The position numbers and the translations under genes are program-made. Positions 55,881-64,000 of a stretch of DNA of 64,000 bases are shown here, one piece after another (the stretch's first letter is position 1; each line of letters begins with the position of its first letter). Under the pieces are notes generated by a model. That model was not told the DNA's origin, searched no databases, and saw only the letters and a list, made by a program, of their open reading frames with translations. The stretch comes from Lujinxingia vulgaris (GTDB taxonomy: Bacteria > Myxococcota_A > Bradymonadia > Bradymonadales > Bradymonadaceae), in NCBI RefSeq assembly GCF_007997005.1, contig NZ_VOSL01000025.1:8001-72000 (forward strand), read 5' to 3'.

Positions 55881-56303
55881 TTATTCTGCCCGGGCCAGGG
55901 CCGCTTCGAGCGCATCGACGCTTTTATGCCATGCCTGCGCGTCGTCGCTCTCTTCCCAGAGTTCGGCGAGCTCCGAGTCGACGCGGACGCGCGCGACGGC
56001 GGCGCGGGCGACCGGGGCATGTTTGGCATAGAGCTCCTGAACCACCTCCTCGTCCTGGTCGTCGATCCATTCGGTGAGATCTTCGGGGAGGTGCCCATCG
56101 TCATAGCCTCCGAGCGCTGCCACGAGCGCAGCGGCGGCCAGCGCGATGCTTCCGAGGTCGGCGTCGAGGTACTCGCCAGGCTCGGCGCCGGCGACTTCGC
56201 CCAACGCCTCAATCAGGGGCTCGTCGTCTTCGGCATCGAGCATCTCGTTGAGCCAGTCCATTGCGTCGTCATTTGAGAAAGGTTCGTGGCCCCAGGCGCC
56301 CAT
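55881..56303 (-). CDS. DUF4259-family protein
   Basis: 140 residues starting MGAWGHEPFSNDDAMDWLNEML, the exact opening of DUF4259. It is acidic and helical with GGYDDGHLPEDLTEWID. Function unknown. GAGGA before the ATG decides the start. It is divergent from arsM over about 210 bp that hold no operator like those of the ars locus. Confidence 0.88.
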   Translation of the reverse strand: MGAWGHEPFSNDDAMDWLNEMLDAEDDEPLIEALGEVAGAEPGEYLDADLGSIALAAAALVAALGGYDDGHLPEDLTEWIDDQDEEVVQELYAKHAPVARAAVARVRVDSELAELWEESDDAQAWHKSVDALEAALARAE

Positions 56304-56513
56304 GGTGTCCTCGGTAGGAAGATAGAGATGGCTTCGACGGAGTGTTTTGCGTGGTGAATCGCTTCTACACGCTGAGCGGCCCTCGGGGCAACGTCGCCGG
56401 GCGCTGGGCTGGCGAAGCCGGTCGCTGCGAGGTACCTTCCGCCCGACCAAAAGATTTGGGCGCCCTATGTTCAGGGGGCGTCGTCACATGAGTTCAAGAG
56501 CGAGGAGTGCGCG

Positions 56514-57620
56514 ATGAGCAACGTTCCCCAGGGTGCGTCGACCCACGAATGGGTCAAAGACTATTATGGCAAGTTGCTGGCGAGTTCGGACGACTTGCAG
56601 ACCAACGCCTGCTGCGCGGCGGGAGCACCGGCCGGCTGGATCGCCTCGCGCTTGCAGCATGTGCACCCCGAGGTCAGTGAGCGCTTCTACGGTTGCGGCT
56701 TTCCGATCCCGCAGGCCGTCGAGGGTGCCACGGTGCTGGATCTGGGCTGCGGCACCGGTCGCGACGCCTTTGTGATCGCGCAGCTCGTTGGCGAGCAGGG
56801 GCGTGTCATCGGCCTGGATATGACCGAGGAGCAGCTTGCCACGGCGAAAAAGACCGAGGACTGGCACGCCGAGCGTTTTGGTTATGCGCAGCCCAATACC
56901 TCCTTTGTGCAGGGCTACATCGAAGATCTGAAAGGTGCGGACATCGAGGATGGGTCGGTCGATGTGATCGTGTCGAACTGCGTGGTCAACTTAAGTCCCC
57001 GCAAAGATCTGGTGCTCACTGAGGCCTATCGGGCGCTCAAACCCGGCGGGGAGCTCTACTTCAGCGATGTGTTTGTGGACCGCCGTCTTCCGGAAGCCAT
57101 CGCCAACGATCCGCTTTTGCATGCCGAATGTCTGGGTGGGGCGCTCTACCAGTTCGACTTTGAGACGTTGGCCAAAACCACCGGGTTTTCGGATCCCCGC
57201 GTCGTCTCCACCTCGCCAATCACCATTAATAACCCGGAGATCATCGCGAAGGTGGGCCTGGCGAGCTTTGTCTCAGTGACCTACCGCCTCTTTAAGCTCG
57301 ATGGTCTCGATGCGCAGTGTGAGGACTACGGGCAGTCAGCGACCTACCTCGGTGGGGTGGAGGGGGCGGAGCGACTCTTCTGGCTCGACGATCACCATGC
57401 CTTTGAGGCGGGTCGGCCCGAGCGCGTGTGCGGCAACACCGCGGCGATGCTTGCGTCGACGCGCTTTGCGGACTTCTTTGAGGTGCGGGGCTGCCGTCAG
57501 ACCCATTATGGGGCTTTCGCCTGCGGGCCGACGATGGCAGCGGCGCAGTACGCGGGGCGCGAAATAAAAAGCCCCGCTGCGGCTGCGACGATCAATGCCC
57601 CTAAGACGAGCTGTTGCTGA
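56514..57620 (+). CDS. arsM: arsenite S-adenosylmethionine methyltransferase
   Basis: 368 residues. The Rossmann methyltransferase motif is VLDLGCGTGRDAFV. Cys34 in NACCA, Cys61 in FYGCGFP, Cys156 in VSNCVVNLS and Cys206 in LHAECLGG are the conserved ArsM cysteines that bind trivalent arsenic. A C-terminal domain (CGNTAAMLASTRFADFFEVRG) and a final SCC follow. It would turn arsenite into methylated, partly volatile arsenic, complementing ArsH at 3.7 kb. It may be transcribed with the thioesterase and modABC that follow. Confidence 0.95.
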   Translation: MSNVPQGASTHEWVKDYYGKLLASSDDLQTNACCAAGAPAGWIASRLQHVHPEVSERFYGCGFPIPQAVEGATVLDLGCGTGRDAFVIAQLVGEQGRVIGLDMTEEQLATAKKTEDWHAERFGYAQPNTSFVQGYIEDLKGADIEDGSVDVIVSNCVVNLSPRKDLVLTEAYRALKPGGELYFSDVFVDRRLPEAIANDPLLHAECLGGALYQFDFETLAKTTGFSDPRVVSTSPITINNPEIIAKVGLASFVSVTYRLFKLDGLDAQCEDYGQSATYLGGVEGAERLFWLDDHHAFEAGRPERVCGNTAAMLASTRFADFFEVRGCRQTHYGAFACGPTMAAAQYAGREIKSPAAAATINAPKTSCC

Positions 57621-57656
57621 GCGACGCTCGGTGACCCGATCCAGGATGAGGAAGGT

Positions 57657-58466
57657 ATGAGTCAGAGTTATAGCGAGGCCATCGCGCTGACGCGCGATGA
57701 CGAGGGCATCTTTCACGGTCAGATCGATCGCAGCTGGTATCAGGGCCGAGGCGCCTTTGGTGGGGTGAGTGGCGCGGCGATGGTGCGAGCGATGGAGCGG
57801 CAGCTTGAAGCGCCGGAGTTTGCGCTGCGCGCGCTGGCGGTGAACTTCTGCGCGCCGGTGACCGACGCGCCTTTTGAGGTTCACGTCGATGTGGTGCGGC
57901 GAGGGTCGTCGGTGATCTGCGCGGAGTCGCGGATTGTGCAGGAGGGCCAGGCGCGGATGGTGGCGATTGGAACCTTTGCCCGAGAGCGGAGCTCGGGCTC
58001 AGATTTTGAGCAGCGCGCGATGCCCGAGGTGCCCCCGGCGGCCGAGGTGCCTACCGCGCCGGAGAGCCCGCTCTTTCCGAAGTTCGCAACATACTACGAG
58101 TACAAGTTCTGCCACGGGGCGATCCCGTATACCGGCCATGATGAGGCGGAGCTCGGCGGGTGGTGTCGTCTCAAAGAGGCGCCCGGGCCGCTGGATGCCG
58201 CGCAGTTGATCGGTTTGCTGGATATGTGGCCTCCGGCGGTGATCACGCGCATGACCAGCCCGGCGCCGGCGGCGACGGTGTCGTGGCAGGTGGTCATCAA
58301 CGAGCGCCTGCCGCTCGACGGTGCTGCGGCGGATGATTTTTACCTGGTCACGGCGCGTTCGGAGCGCGCGGTGGGCGGGTTCTCGGAGGAGCGCGCGGCA
58401 GTCTACAGCGCCGACGGGCGTTGTCTGGGCCAGGCGTTGCAGCTCGTGGCGATCTTCGGTGGTTGA
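57657..58466 (+). CDS. thioesterase-family (TesB-like double hotdog) protein
   Basis: 269 residues. QGRGAFGGVSGAAMVRAMERQL and the following strand look like an acyl-CoA thioesterase hotdog; LPLDGAAADDFYLVTARSERAVGG and GRCLGQALQLVAIFGG are the second one. It probably hydrolyses acyl-CoA. Its stop is directly followed by modA, and arsM ends 36 bp before. Confidence 0.85.
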   Translation: MSQSYSEAIALTRDDEGIFHGQIDRSWYQGRGAFGGVSGAAMVRAMERQLEAPEFALRALAVNFCAPVTDAPFEVHVDVVRRGSSVICAESRIVQEGQARMVAIGTFARERSSGSDFEQRAMPEVPPAAEVPTAPESPLFPKFATYYEYKFCHGAIPYTGHDEAELGGWCRLKEAPGPLDAAQLIGLLDMWPPAVITRMTSPAPAATVSWQVVINERLPLDGAAADDFYLVTARSERAVGGFSEERAAVYSADGRCLGQALQLVAIFGG

Positions 58467-59291
58467 ATGAGGTCGGCGATTCGTTTCAGACGCGGGGGGA
58501 GCGCTCGGTGCGGCGCCATGTTGCGTGGGGTGCTGGTGGCCCTGGCGTTGCTCAGCGGTTGTGAGCGGGGGGCCGGTGCACCCCAGACCGCGCCGTTGCA
58601 GATCTTCGTGGCGTCTTCACTGACCGAGGTCTTTGAGACCTTTGAGGCGATGTACGAGGCTGAACATCCCGACGTGGACGTGGTGATCAGCGCTGCGGGT
58701 AGTCAGGCGCTGCGCCTTCAGATCGAAGAGGGGGCGCCGGCCGATGTCTTTGTGAGCGCGAGTATGGCGCATCTTCAGGCGCTGGTGGAGGCGGGGCTGC
58801 TTGGCGAGGAGCGCACTTTTGCCAGTAACACCCTGGTGGCGATCGTCGAGCGCGAAAACCCTCTTAAGATCGCGCGCTTCGAGGAACTCGTTCGGGCCCA
58901 ACGGCTTGTGGTCGGGGCGCCGGAGGTTCCCGTGGGAGCTTACACCGAGGCGATGTTTGAGCGCGTGGGCACTGCAAACCCTGAGCTGGCCGCCGAACTT
59001 CGCCGGCGCGTCGTCTCTCGCGAGCGCAACGTGCGGCAGGTACGCGCGAAGGTCGAGCTTGGCGAGGCCGATGCGGCCTTTGTGTATCGAAGTGATGCCG
59101 TGAACGTTGACGGGGTCGCGAGGGTGGACATCCCCGAAGCGTTTCAGGTTCGAGCGAGCTACGGGCTGGGTGTGTCGCGCGGGCTCGCGGGGCATCGGCG
59201 AGAGGCGGTCGAGGATTTCGTGGCGCTGACGATGTCGGCGCGGGGGGACGAGGTGCTGCGCGAGCATGGCTTCGAGCGAGAGGGGCTGTGA
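58467..59291 (+). CDS. modA: molybdate-binding lipoprotein
   Basis: 274 residues. The export signal ends LLSGC, so it is a lipoprotein. [22 protein letters not shown] and [27 protein letters not shown] are the ModA signatures with the Ser residues that hold the oxyanion. It captures molybdate (or tungstate) outside the inner membrane. The ATG is adjacent to the thioesterase stop; an internal ATG at 58518 would also give a signal peptide. Overlaps modB. Confidence 0.94.
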   Translation: MRSAIRFRRGGSARCGAMLRGVLVALALLSGCERGAGAPQTAPLQIFVASSLTEVFETFEAMYEAEHPDVDVVISAAGSQALRLQIEEGAPADVFVSASMAHLQALVEAGLLGEERTFASNTLVAIVERENPLKIARFEELVRAQRLVVGAPEVPVGAYTEAMFERVGTANPELAAELRRRVVSRERNVRQVRAKVELGEADAAFVYRSDAVNVDGVARVDIPEAFQVRASYGLGVSRGLAGHRREAVEDFVALTMSARGDEVLREHGFEREGL

Positions 59292-60106
59292 GGACGTCGC
59301 CGGGTTGGATGAAGGTGGGGGTGGGGCGCGTCGCTGCGCTGGGTTTGTTGGGAGCGCTCTTGCTTCCCCTGGTCGGGCTGGCGCTGGCCATCTCACCAGC
59401 CGAGTTGTGGGCGGGCGTTCAGGATGCGCGTTTTGGGCCGGCGCTATTGCTGAGCCTGCGCACCTCCCTGCTGAGCCTCGGGGTGGTGGTGGCCGGGGGG
59501 CTGCCGCTGGCATGGTGGCTGGCGCGCTCGCGCTCGCGTATCGCGAGGCTGGTGGAGGTGCTGGTGGATCTTCCCCTGGTGCTGCCGCCGGCGGTTGTGG
59601 GGGTGGGGTTGTTGATGGCCTACGGCCGCCGAGGACTTCTGGGCGGTGTGCTGGAGAGCGTCGGGGTGAGTCTTCCTTTTACCAGCGCGGCGGTGGTGGT
59701 GGCGCAGGTGGTGGTGGCGGCGCCTTTTTTTGTGCAGGCCGCGGCCACCGCGTTTCGGTCGGTGCGCGAGGAGCAGCTGCTGGTGGCACAGACTCTGGGC
59801 GCATCGCGCGCGGAGGCGATCTGGAGGGTGGCGGTGCCGGCGGCGTTGCCCGGGCTTGTGGCCGGGGCGTCGCTGGCCTGGGCGCGGGCGCTCGGAGAGT
59901 TCGGCGCGACGCTGATCTTTGCGGGAAGTCTTCCCGGCATCACCCAGACGATGCCGATCGCGATCTACGCGGCGTTGGAGCGTGATGTGAGCCTGGCGGT
60001 GACCTTTGCGCTGGCGCTGGCGGCGATCGCCACCGTGATCTTGCTGGCGTTGCGGCTTGGGCCGGGACGAGGTGTGGGCGCCGGGCTGCGCAGGGGGCGG
60101 CGATGA
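59288..60106 (+). CDS. modB: molybdate ABC transporter permease
   Basis: 272 residues with five or six membrane helices. The EAA loop reads [21 protein letters not shown], and [25 protein letters not shown] is the ModB signature. It starts with GTG inside the modA stop (GTGA) and is followed by modC with ATGA overlap, so all three are translationally coupled. Confidence 0.94.
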   Translation: MRTSPGWMKVGVGRVAALGLLGALLLPLVGLALAISPAELWAGVQDARFGPALLLSLRTSLLSLGVVVAGGLPLAWWLARSRSRIARLVEVLVDLPLVLPPAVVGVGLLMAYGRRGLLGGVLESVGVSLPFTSAAVVVAQVVVAAPFFVQAAATAFRSVREEQLLVAQTLGASRAEAIWRVAVPAALPGLVAGASLAWARALGEFGATLIFAGSLPGITQTMPIAIYAALERDVSLAVTFALALAAIATVILLALRLGPGRGVGAGLRRGRR

Positions 60107-60825
60107 GCGCGCGCACGCTGCAGGTGAAGCTTCGCCATCGGGTCGGGGCGCTGGAGATCGACGTGGCGTTTGAGCTGGGCGCGCGCCCGCTGGCGCTGAT
60201 CGGGCCTAACGGCGCGGGTAAGAGCACGGTGCTCAAGCTCCTGGCCGGGGGGCTTGTGCCCGATGAGGGGCGTGTGGCGTGGGGGGAGCGCCTGTGGGTG
60301 GCCACCGGCGCCGGGGTGGCGCTTTCGCCGGCAGAGAGGCGCGTGGGCTACGTGCCCCAGGGGCCGAGCCTCTTTGAGACGATGCGGGTGTGGGAGAACG
60401 TGGCGTTTGGGCTGCGCGATGTCGCCGGCGGTCGGCAGGCGCAGCGCGCCGAAGCGCTGCGCTGGCTTGAGCGTTGGGGGGCGTCTTCACTCTCGGAGCG
60501 CCGGGTGCAGGCCCTCTCCGGCGGTGAGGCGCAGCGGGTTGCGCTGGTGCGAGCGCTGGCTGCCAGACCCGATGTGGTGCTGCTCGATGAGCCGCTCTCG
60601 GCGCTCGATGCCATCGCCCGGCGTCAGCTCCGCGTTCGTCTCAGTGAGGCGCTCGTGGAGCTTCAGGTGCCCACGATCCTCGTCACCCACGACTGGCGCG
60701 ACGTGGCCGCGCTCGGTGCCCGGGTGGTGGCGATGGAGGAGGGGCGCGTCGTGCAGAGCGGGGAGCTTCAGGCGCTCAGTGAGGCTCCGGCCACGGCGTT
60801 TATCGCTGAGTTTTCAGGGGTTTAG
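60103..60825 (+). CDS. modC: molybdate ABC transporter ATPase
   Basis: 240 residues. Walker [14 protein letters not shown] loop VPQGPSLF, signature [15 protein letters not shown], Walker [14 protein letters not shown] loop THDW. It lacks the C-terminal MOP (molybdate-binding) domain often found on ModC, so direct sensing is not expected. The gene ends convergently with the AlkC-like gene with a four-base overlap. Confidence 0.94.
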   Translation: MSARTLQVKLRHRVGALEIDVAFELGARPLALIGPNGAGKSTVLKLLAGGLVPDEGRVAWGERLWVATGAGVALSPAERRVGYVPQGPSLFETMRVWENVAFGLRDVAGGRQAQRAEALRWLERWGASSLSERRVQALSGGEAQRVALVRALAARPDVVLLDEPLSALDAIARRQLRVRLSEALVELQVPTILVTHDWRDVAALGARVVAMEEGRVVQSGELQALSEAPATAFIAEFSGV

Positions 60826-62012
60826 CGTATGTTTTTGAGGGCGTGGGGATCGTTGCCCTCAAGGCCCTCCAGCCACACCTCGCGCCCGGGGGAGGGCTCG
60901 CCATTGACGCGGGCCTCCAGGCGATGCAGGCCGGTGTAGACCTTGCGGGTGCTGCGGTGGGCGAAGCTGTGGGTCGTCTCCAGGGTCTGCGACTGGCCGG
61001 GCTTGAGCTCCAGGTCGCTCCAGCGAAAGACCTTCGAGAAGGCGCGCCCGCTCTTTGTGGGACCGCTGAGCGCGTAGTCCACCCGCACGTCGAGGGACCG
61101 GTCGGTGGGGTTGGTCAGAGTTAACGCGAGCGTGAGCGTGTCGCCGGCGCGAAGCTCGTCGTGCGAGAGGGTGAATTGCCCAATGCCCACCACACCGGGC
61201 TCAAAACCGAAGATGCGCAGCGCGCGGGGATGGCCGGCCTTGAGCTGGCCGCGGGCGGCGTGGCGCACGACCCACAGGAGGTCGCCTGCGCTCGAGTTGG
61301 ACTCGCCGTCGGTCGCCCAGCGCTCCAGAGTGTCGAGCCCTGTGGGGAGGTCGTCTTTGACGATGTCCTGGAGGTGGTTGGCCACCGAGCGCTGTACGTA
61401 GCGCTCCGGATCATAGCGCAGCGCTTCGAGCAGCCTCAGGCGTCGGGGCTGAGCCTTTTTGAGCCCGGGCACCCCCTTGGCCCACGGAAGACGGGTGCGC
61501 GTGCCCTCACTGACCCAGCGCCGCACGTGAAGGTTCGGGTGGTCGACGAGGGCTTCGAGTCGGTCGAGCGCGCCGTGAAGGTCGGCCGCCAGAAAGGGCC
61601 GAATCGCAAACTCGGAGGTGAAGCGTTTGGTGAGCTCCACCATCGCCTCAAAGCTCGCGTCGACGTCGTCGAGCCCCTGGCGGGCGATGAACTCGCCAAA
61701 GGGCCAGAAGCGGTAGCCTTTCTCGGTGACACCCTCCTCGTCGGGAAGCTCCGGCGGCAGCGCGGCGATGAGCGTCTGCATGCGCTCGGCGGTGGGCCAG
61801 GGCATCGCCAGCGCCATGGCGTCGGCGATGTGCAGGGTGCGATCTTTGAACTCGAGCGTGTCGAGCCCGTGGGTGGCCTCGCGGCGAAAGAGCGCCTGAT
61901 CGAAGTCTTGATGCGCATCGCCCAGGAGCGTGGCGAGCTCGTCGACCAGCGCCGCGTCAAACCAGAGTTTGTAGGGTGTGCGAGTTGTCTCAGATTGCGT
62001 GCCAGCGACCAC
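60822..62012 (-). CDS. AlkC-like DNA alkylation repair protein
   Basis: 396 residues. A HEAT-like repeat domain (1-255; HVRRWVSEGTRTRLPWAKG, RYVQRSVANHLQDIVKDD) is followed by an immunoglobulin-like domain (SHDELRAGDTLTLALTLTNP, DVRVDYAL). This is the AlkC layout of DNA glycosylases that remove alkylated bases such as 3-methylcytosine. WATDGESNSSAGDLLWVVRHAARGQLKAG is typical. Together with alkB it suggests overlapping alkylation defence. Confidence 0.87.
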   Translation of the reverse strand: MVAGTQSETTRTPYKLWFDAALVDELATLLGDAHQDFDQALFRREATHGLDTLEFKDRTLHIADAMALAMPWPTAERMQTLIAALPPELPDEEGVTEKGYRFWPFGEFIARQGLDDVDASFEAMVELTKRFTSEFAIRPFLAADLHGALDRLEALVDHPNLHVRRWVSEGTRTRLPWAKGVPGLKKAQPRRLRLLEALRYDPERYVQRSVANHLQDIVKDDLPTGLDTLERWATDGESNSSAGDLLWVVRHAARGQLKAGHPRALRIFGFEPGVVGIGQFTLSHDELRAGDTLTLALTLTNPTDRSLDVRVDYALSGPTKSGRAFSKVFRWSDLELKPGQSQTLETTHSFAHRSTRKVYTGLHRLEARVNGEPSPGREVWLEGLEGNDPHALKNIR

Positions 62013-62125
62013 GTCGGCCTCCTTGTTCAGCGTCGTCAGGTGGCGTGACTATGGCGAGGATGTAGGCTGAACGCAAGTGCAGTCTTTGTGGAAAAACTAA
62101 GGTGGCAGCCCCGGTCGGGGCGCGC

Positions 62126-62164
62126 AAAAAAGCCCGGGCCCTCACCGATGCGAGGGCCCGGGCT
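62126..62164 (-). terminator. rho-independent terminator of the metalloprotein gene
   Basis: A 13-bp perfect stem (62131-62143 with 62152-62164) is followed on the minus strand by six T (62131-62126). It lies 41 bp after the stop at 62206. Confidence 0.93.
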
Positions 62165-62205
62165 GCGGTGGTCAGCGCCAAGACGTGCTCAGCGCTTCCT
62201 TATGC

Positions 62206-64000
62206 TCACTCGAAGTAGCTGAGCATGTTGCCACCGGTGACCGCCGCGGTGGTGCCGGGCGGGGTGGTGCCGATCAGGCAGATGTTGCTGCCAAAGCTCA
62301 CACCCACCGGGCAGGCGTACTTCGCGGTGAAGTAGAGCATGCCCTGCCAGATGAAGGGCTGGTGACCGGCGATGGGCTGGGCAATCTGGCAGTTGGCGCC
62401 GTCAAACCAGCCGTCCGGGCAGACCCCGCCCGGGAGCGCGGTGGTGTAGAGGTGTCCCTGCCAGATGAAGGGAGAGACGCTCGGGTGGGGAGTGAGCACA
62501 TGGCAGTTGGCGCCGTCGTAGTTGCCCACCGGGCAGATCGGCGTCTTCTCGGCGTACCAGACGCGTCCGCTGACCTGAACGTTGGCCGAGGCGGGAGCGG
62601 GCGTCACCTCACAGTGGTTCGGGGCAATGGTGGCACCCTGAGGCTGGCCGTTGGCCATGATCGCCGGCTGACTGCAGCGCTTAAAGCAGCTCTGGCTCGG
62701 GTTGCTCCCGTGGAGTGGGTTGAGGAAGGGCAGGCGCTGCGGGAGGAAGTAGGCGTGGGCTTCATTGATGGCGGCAAAGCGCTGCATGAAGTCCACAAGA
62801 TCGTTGCCCTGAACGATGGAGAAGTGGCTGCCAAAGCCTTTGCTCGGGTCGGCCCGGAAGGCCCAGAGCAGATCCCAGAAGTCGTAGTCGGTCTTGCCCC
62901 AGTAGCATTGCGAGGGGAGGTTGACCCAGGGCTGCACGTGGGCAATCGAGCCATTGCTCGTGAAGTTGCGGCGGTAGAAGTTGTCGGCGGTCAACAACTT
63001 CAGCCCGTGGGTGACGCCGTCATCCTGGCGGATCACGCGGTAGGGCGAGTCCAGAGGCGGCTCGCCTTCGGAGGCGCAGGTACCGTCGCTGTAGAGGCCG
63101 TGCATGCTCAGAGGGCTTGTGTAGTAGGAGCCTACACATTGCCCGGAGTTGAAGATCGAGCCGCAGAGAGCCTCGTGGGCGAAGTACTCGGCGAACCCTT
63201 CGAGGAAGGCGACGTTATCGTCTTCCTGGCAGTTGTGGGTGTCCCATCCGTCGATGAGGCTGGTGATGATGTTGGGGATGTTGCCGCTCTTATGTTTGTA
63301 GTGCCAGGTGTGGGCGATCTCGTGAATCACCGTCCTGAGCGACCAGGCATCTTCGGAGAGAAAGACCCCGTGGCCGGTGGGCAAGGGGTTGATCGGGGCG
63401 AGCACGTTGGCCGGGTTCGGAGGCGCGACGCCCACGTTGTTGAAGGGCACCGGGTAGTGGAACATCACCGGTCCGTTAAAACGCAGCCAGCTGTTCTGCG
63501 CGCCGGCGGCCTGATCGATGCGGCGCATCGAGTCAAACGCGACGGCCTGCTCGCGGCGCATGCTCTCACCGAGCGCGCCGGGCTGACCCGGGGCAAAGAG
63601 CAGGTTGCCGGCGTTGAAGCCCGAGGAGCTGTGCGAGTGCCAGCCGATCTCGCGGGCGATGGAGAAGCCCTGGCGGAAGATCCCGTCGAAGGAGAAGGTG
63701 TTCCAGGTGCCGAAGTGACCGTCGCGCAGGCGGTACTGAATGCGGGCGCGGCGGCTGGCACCGGCGAACATCCCGGTGAACGTGCGCGAGACGCTAAAGC
63801 AGCCCTGGGAGTTGGTGCGCGTGGGAGCCCAGGGGCGGTAGAAGAAGCCGTCGAGGCTGGTCGAGACGCGCACATCGATGTTGTGCAGCGGCTCCACCGT
63901 GGTGCTCTGCGAGAACTCCGCCTGGTTTTGGAACTTCAGGCACCCGGAGTAGGTCCAGGTCTTATCGGGGAAGAGCCAACCGAAGATCGGGGCGATGACG
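62206..64000 (-). CDS. secreted zincin-type metalloprotein (5' end outside the window)
   Basis: At least 597 residues; the open frame runs past 64000, so the N-terminus and start are not seen (the GTG at 63897 is internal). HEIAHTWH in the middle is a zinc HExxH motif, and FLEGFAEYFAHE may give the third ligand. The C-terminus has three Cys-containing repeats (CPVGNYDGANCHV, CPDGWFDGANCQI, CPVGVSFGSNICLI) each followed by PFIWQGxLYxTA-like words, likely a binding module. Many Cys and Trp point to secretion. A protease or predation factor is possible; no known family was recognised. Confidence 0.82.
   Translation of the reverse strand, partial: VIAPIFGWLFPDKTWTYSGCLKFQNQAEFSQSTTVEPLHNIDVRVSTSLDGFFYRPWAPTRTNSQGCFSVSRTFTGMFAGASRRARIQYRLRDGHFGTWNTFSFDGIFRQGFSIAREIGWHSHSSSGFNAGNLLFAPGQPGALGESMRREQAVAFDSMRRIDQAAGAQNSWLRFNGPVMFHYPVPFNNVGVAPPNPANVLAPINPLPTGHGVFLSEDAWSLRTVIHEIAHTWHYKHKSGNIPNIITSLIDGWDTHNCQEDDNVAFLEGFAEYFAHEALCGSIFNSGQCVGSYYTSPLSMHGLYSDGTCASEGEPPLDSPYRVIRQDDGVTHGLKLLTADNFYRRNFTSNGSIAHVQPWVNLPSQCYWGKTDYDFWDLLWAFRADPSKGFGSHFSIVQGNDLVDFMQRFAAINEAHAYFLPQRLPFLNPLHGSNPSQSCFKRCSQPAIMANGQPQGATIAPNHCEVTPAPASANVQVSGRVWYAEKTPICPVGNYDGANCHVLTPHPSVSPFIWQGHLYTTALPGGVCPDGWFDGANCQIAQPIAGHQPFIWQGMLYFTAKYACPVGVSFGSNICLIGTTPPGTTAAVTGGNMLSYFE

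Overview
The window is about 64 kb of high-GC bacterial DNA. The likely source is a myxobacterium-like or Bradymonadales-type deltaproteobacterium. This is inferred from the many lipoproteins, a Cys-rich/RCC1 surface protein, short convergent operons and the mix of small-domain families (DUF6122, DUF4156, YdeI, DUF1801, DUF1697, DUF4259). No rRNA, tRNA, phage, integrase, IS element or CRISPR array was seen.

Layout. 1-4.5 kb is an arsenic-resistance locus: a truncated ACR3 plus arsC copy, then arsR, ACR3, an arsC-VOC fusion and arsH. The left 223 bp is an unrelated gamma-glutamylcyclotransferase fragment. 4.5-9.3 kb holds a Cys-rich RCC1 lipoprotein, an 84-bp tandem repeat, a TetR/SDR pair sharing an operator-like word, and DUF6122. 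9.4-16.2 kb is a decayed tandem duplication. DUF6122, a FAD-protein C-terminus, a DUF4156 lipoprotein and a beta-propeller lipoprotein occur twice, with intact and ruined copies complementary, and a cupin, truncated globin and Fe-S-type regulator sit inside. 16.2-20.9 kb is a minus-strand operon of an alpha/beta hydrolase, a membrane catalase-like protein and a DyP peroxidase. This is the best candidate for an undescribed system.

21-31.7 kb holds stress and repair genes: DJ-1/PfpI, an ArsR-rhodanese regulator with an MFS exporter, an ArsR-SRPBCC-DoxX-DUF1801 operon, an APC permease, AlkB, a zinc-type reductase and an SDR. 31.8-39.1 kb holds a VOC-SRPBCC fusion, selenouridine genes (mnmH-selD), a HEAT protein, a subclass B1 metallo-beta-lactamase resembling NDM, MOSC, YghU and an outer-membrane-like lipoprotein. 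39.2-50.6 kb holds a PAS hybrid histidine kinase, two tandem GSTs, a TetR-hydrolase pair, a depolymerase-like lipoprotein, an AAC(6')-like acetyltransferase, a CobW GTPase with two Fur-family-like operators, a DprE1/DprE2-like pair and DUF1697.

50.6-64 kb holds three tandem TPM-domain (YgcG-like) paralogues next to a LemA-like protein, small proteins, arsM with a thioesterase and modABC, an AlkC-like repair protein, and a secreted HExxH metalloprotein cut by the window edge.

Recurring themes are metalloid and oxidant defence (ars genes, arsM, DyP/catalase-like, DJ-1, GSTs), alkylation repair (AlkB, AlkC), and small self-regulated units with inverted-repeat operators readable in the DNA. Functions are assigned from motifs recognised by eye; no database search was run.
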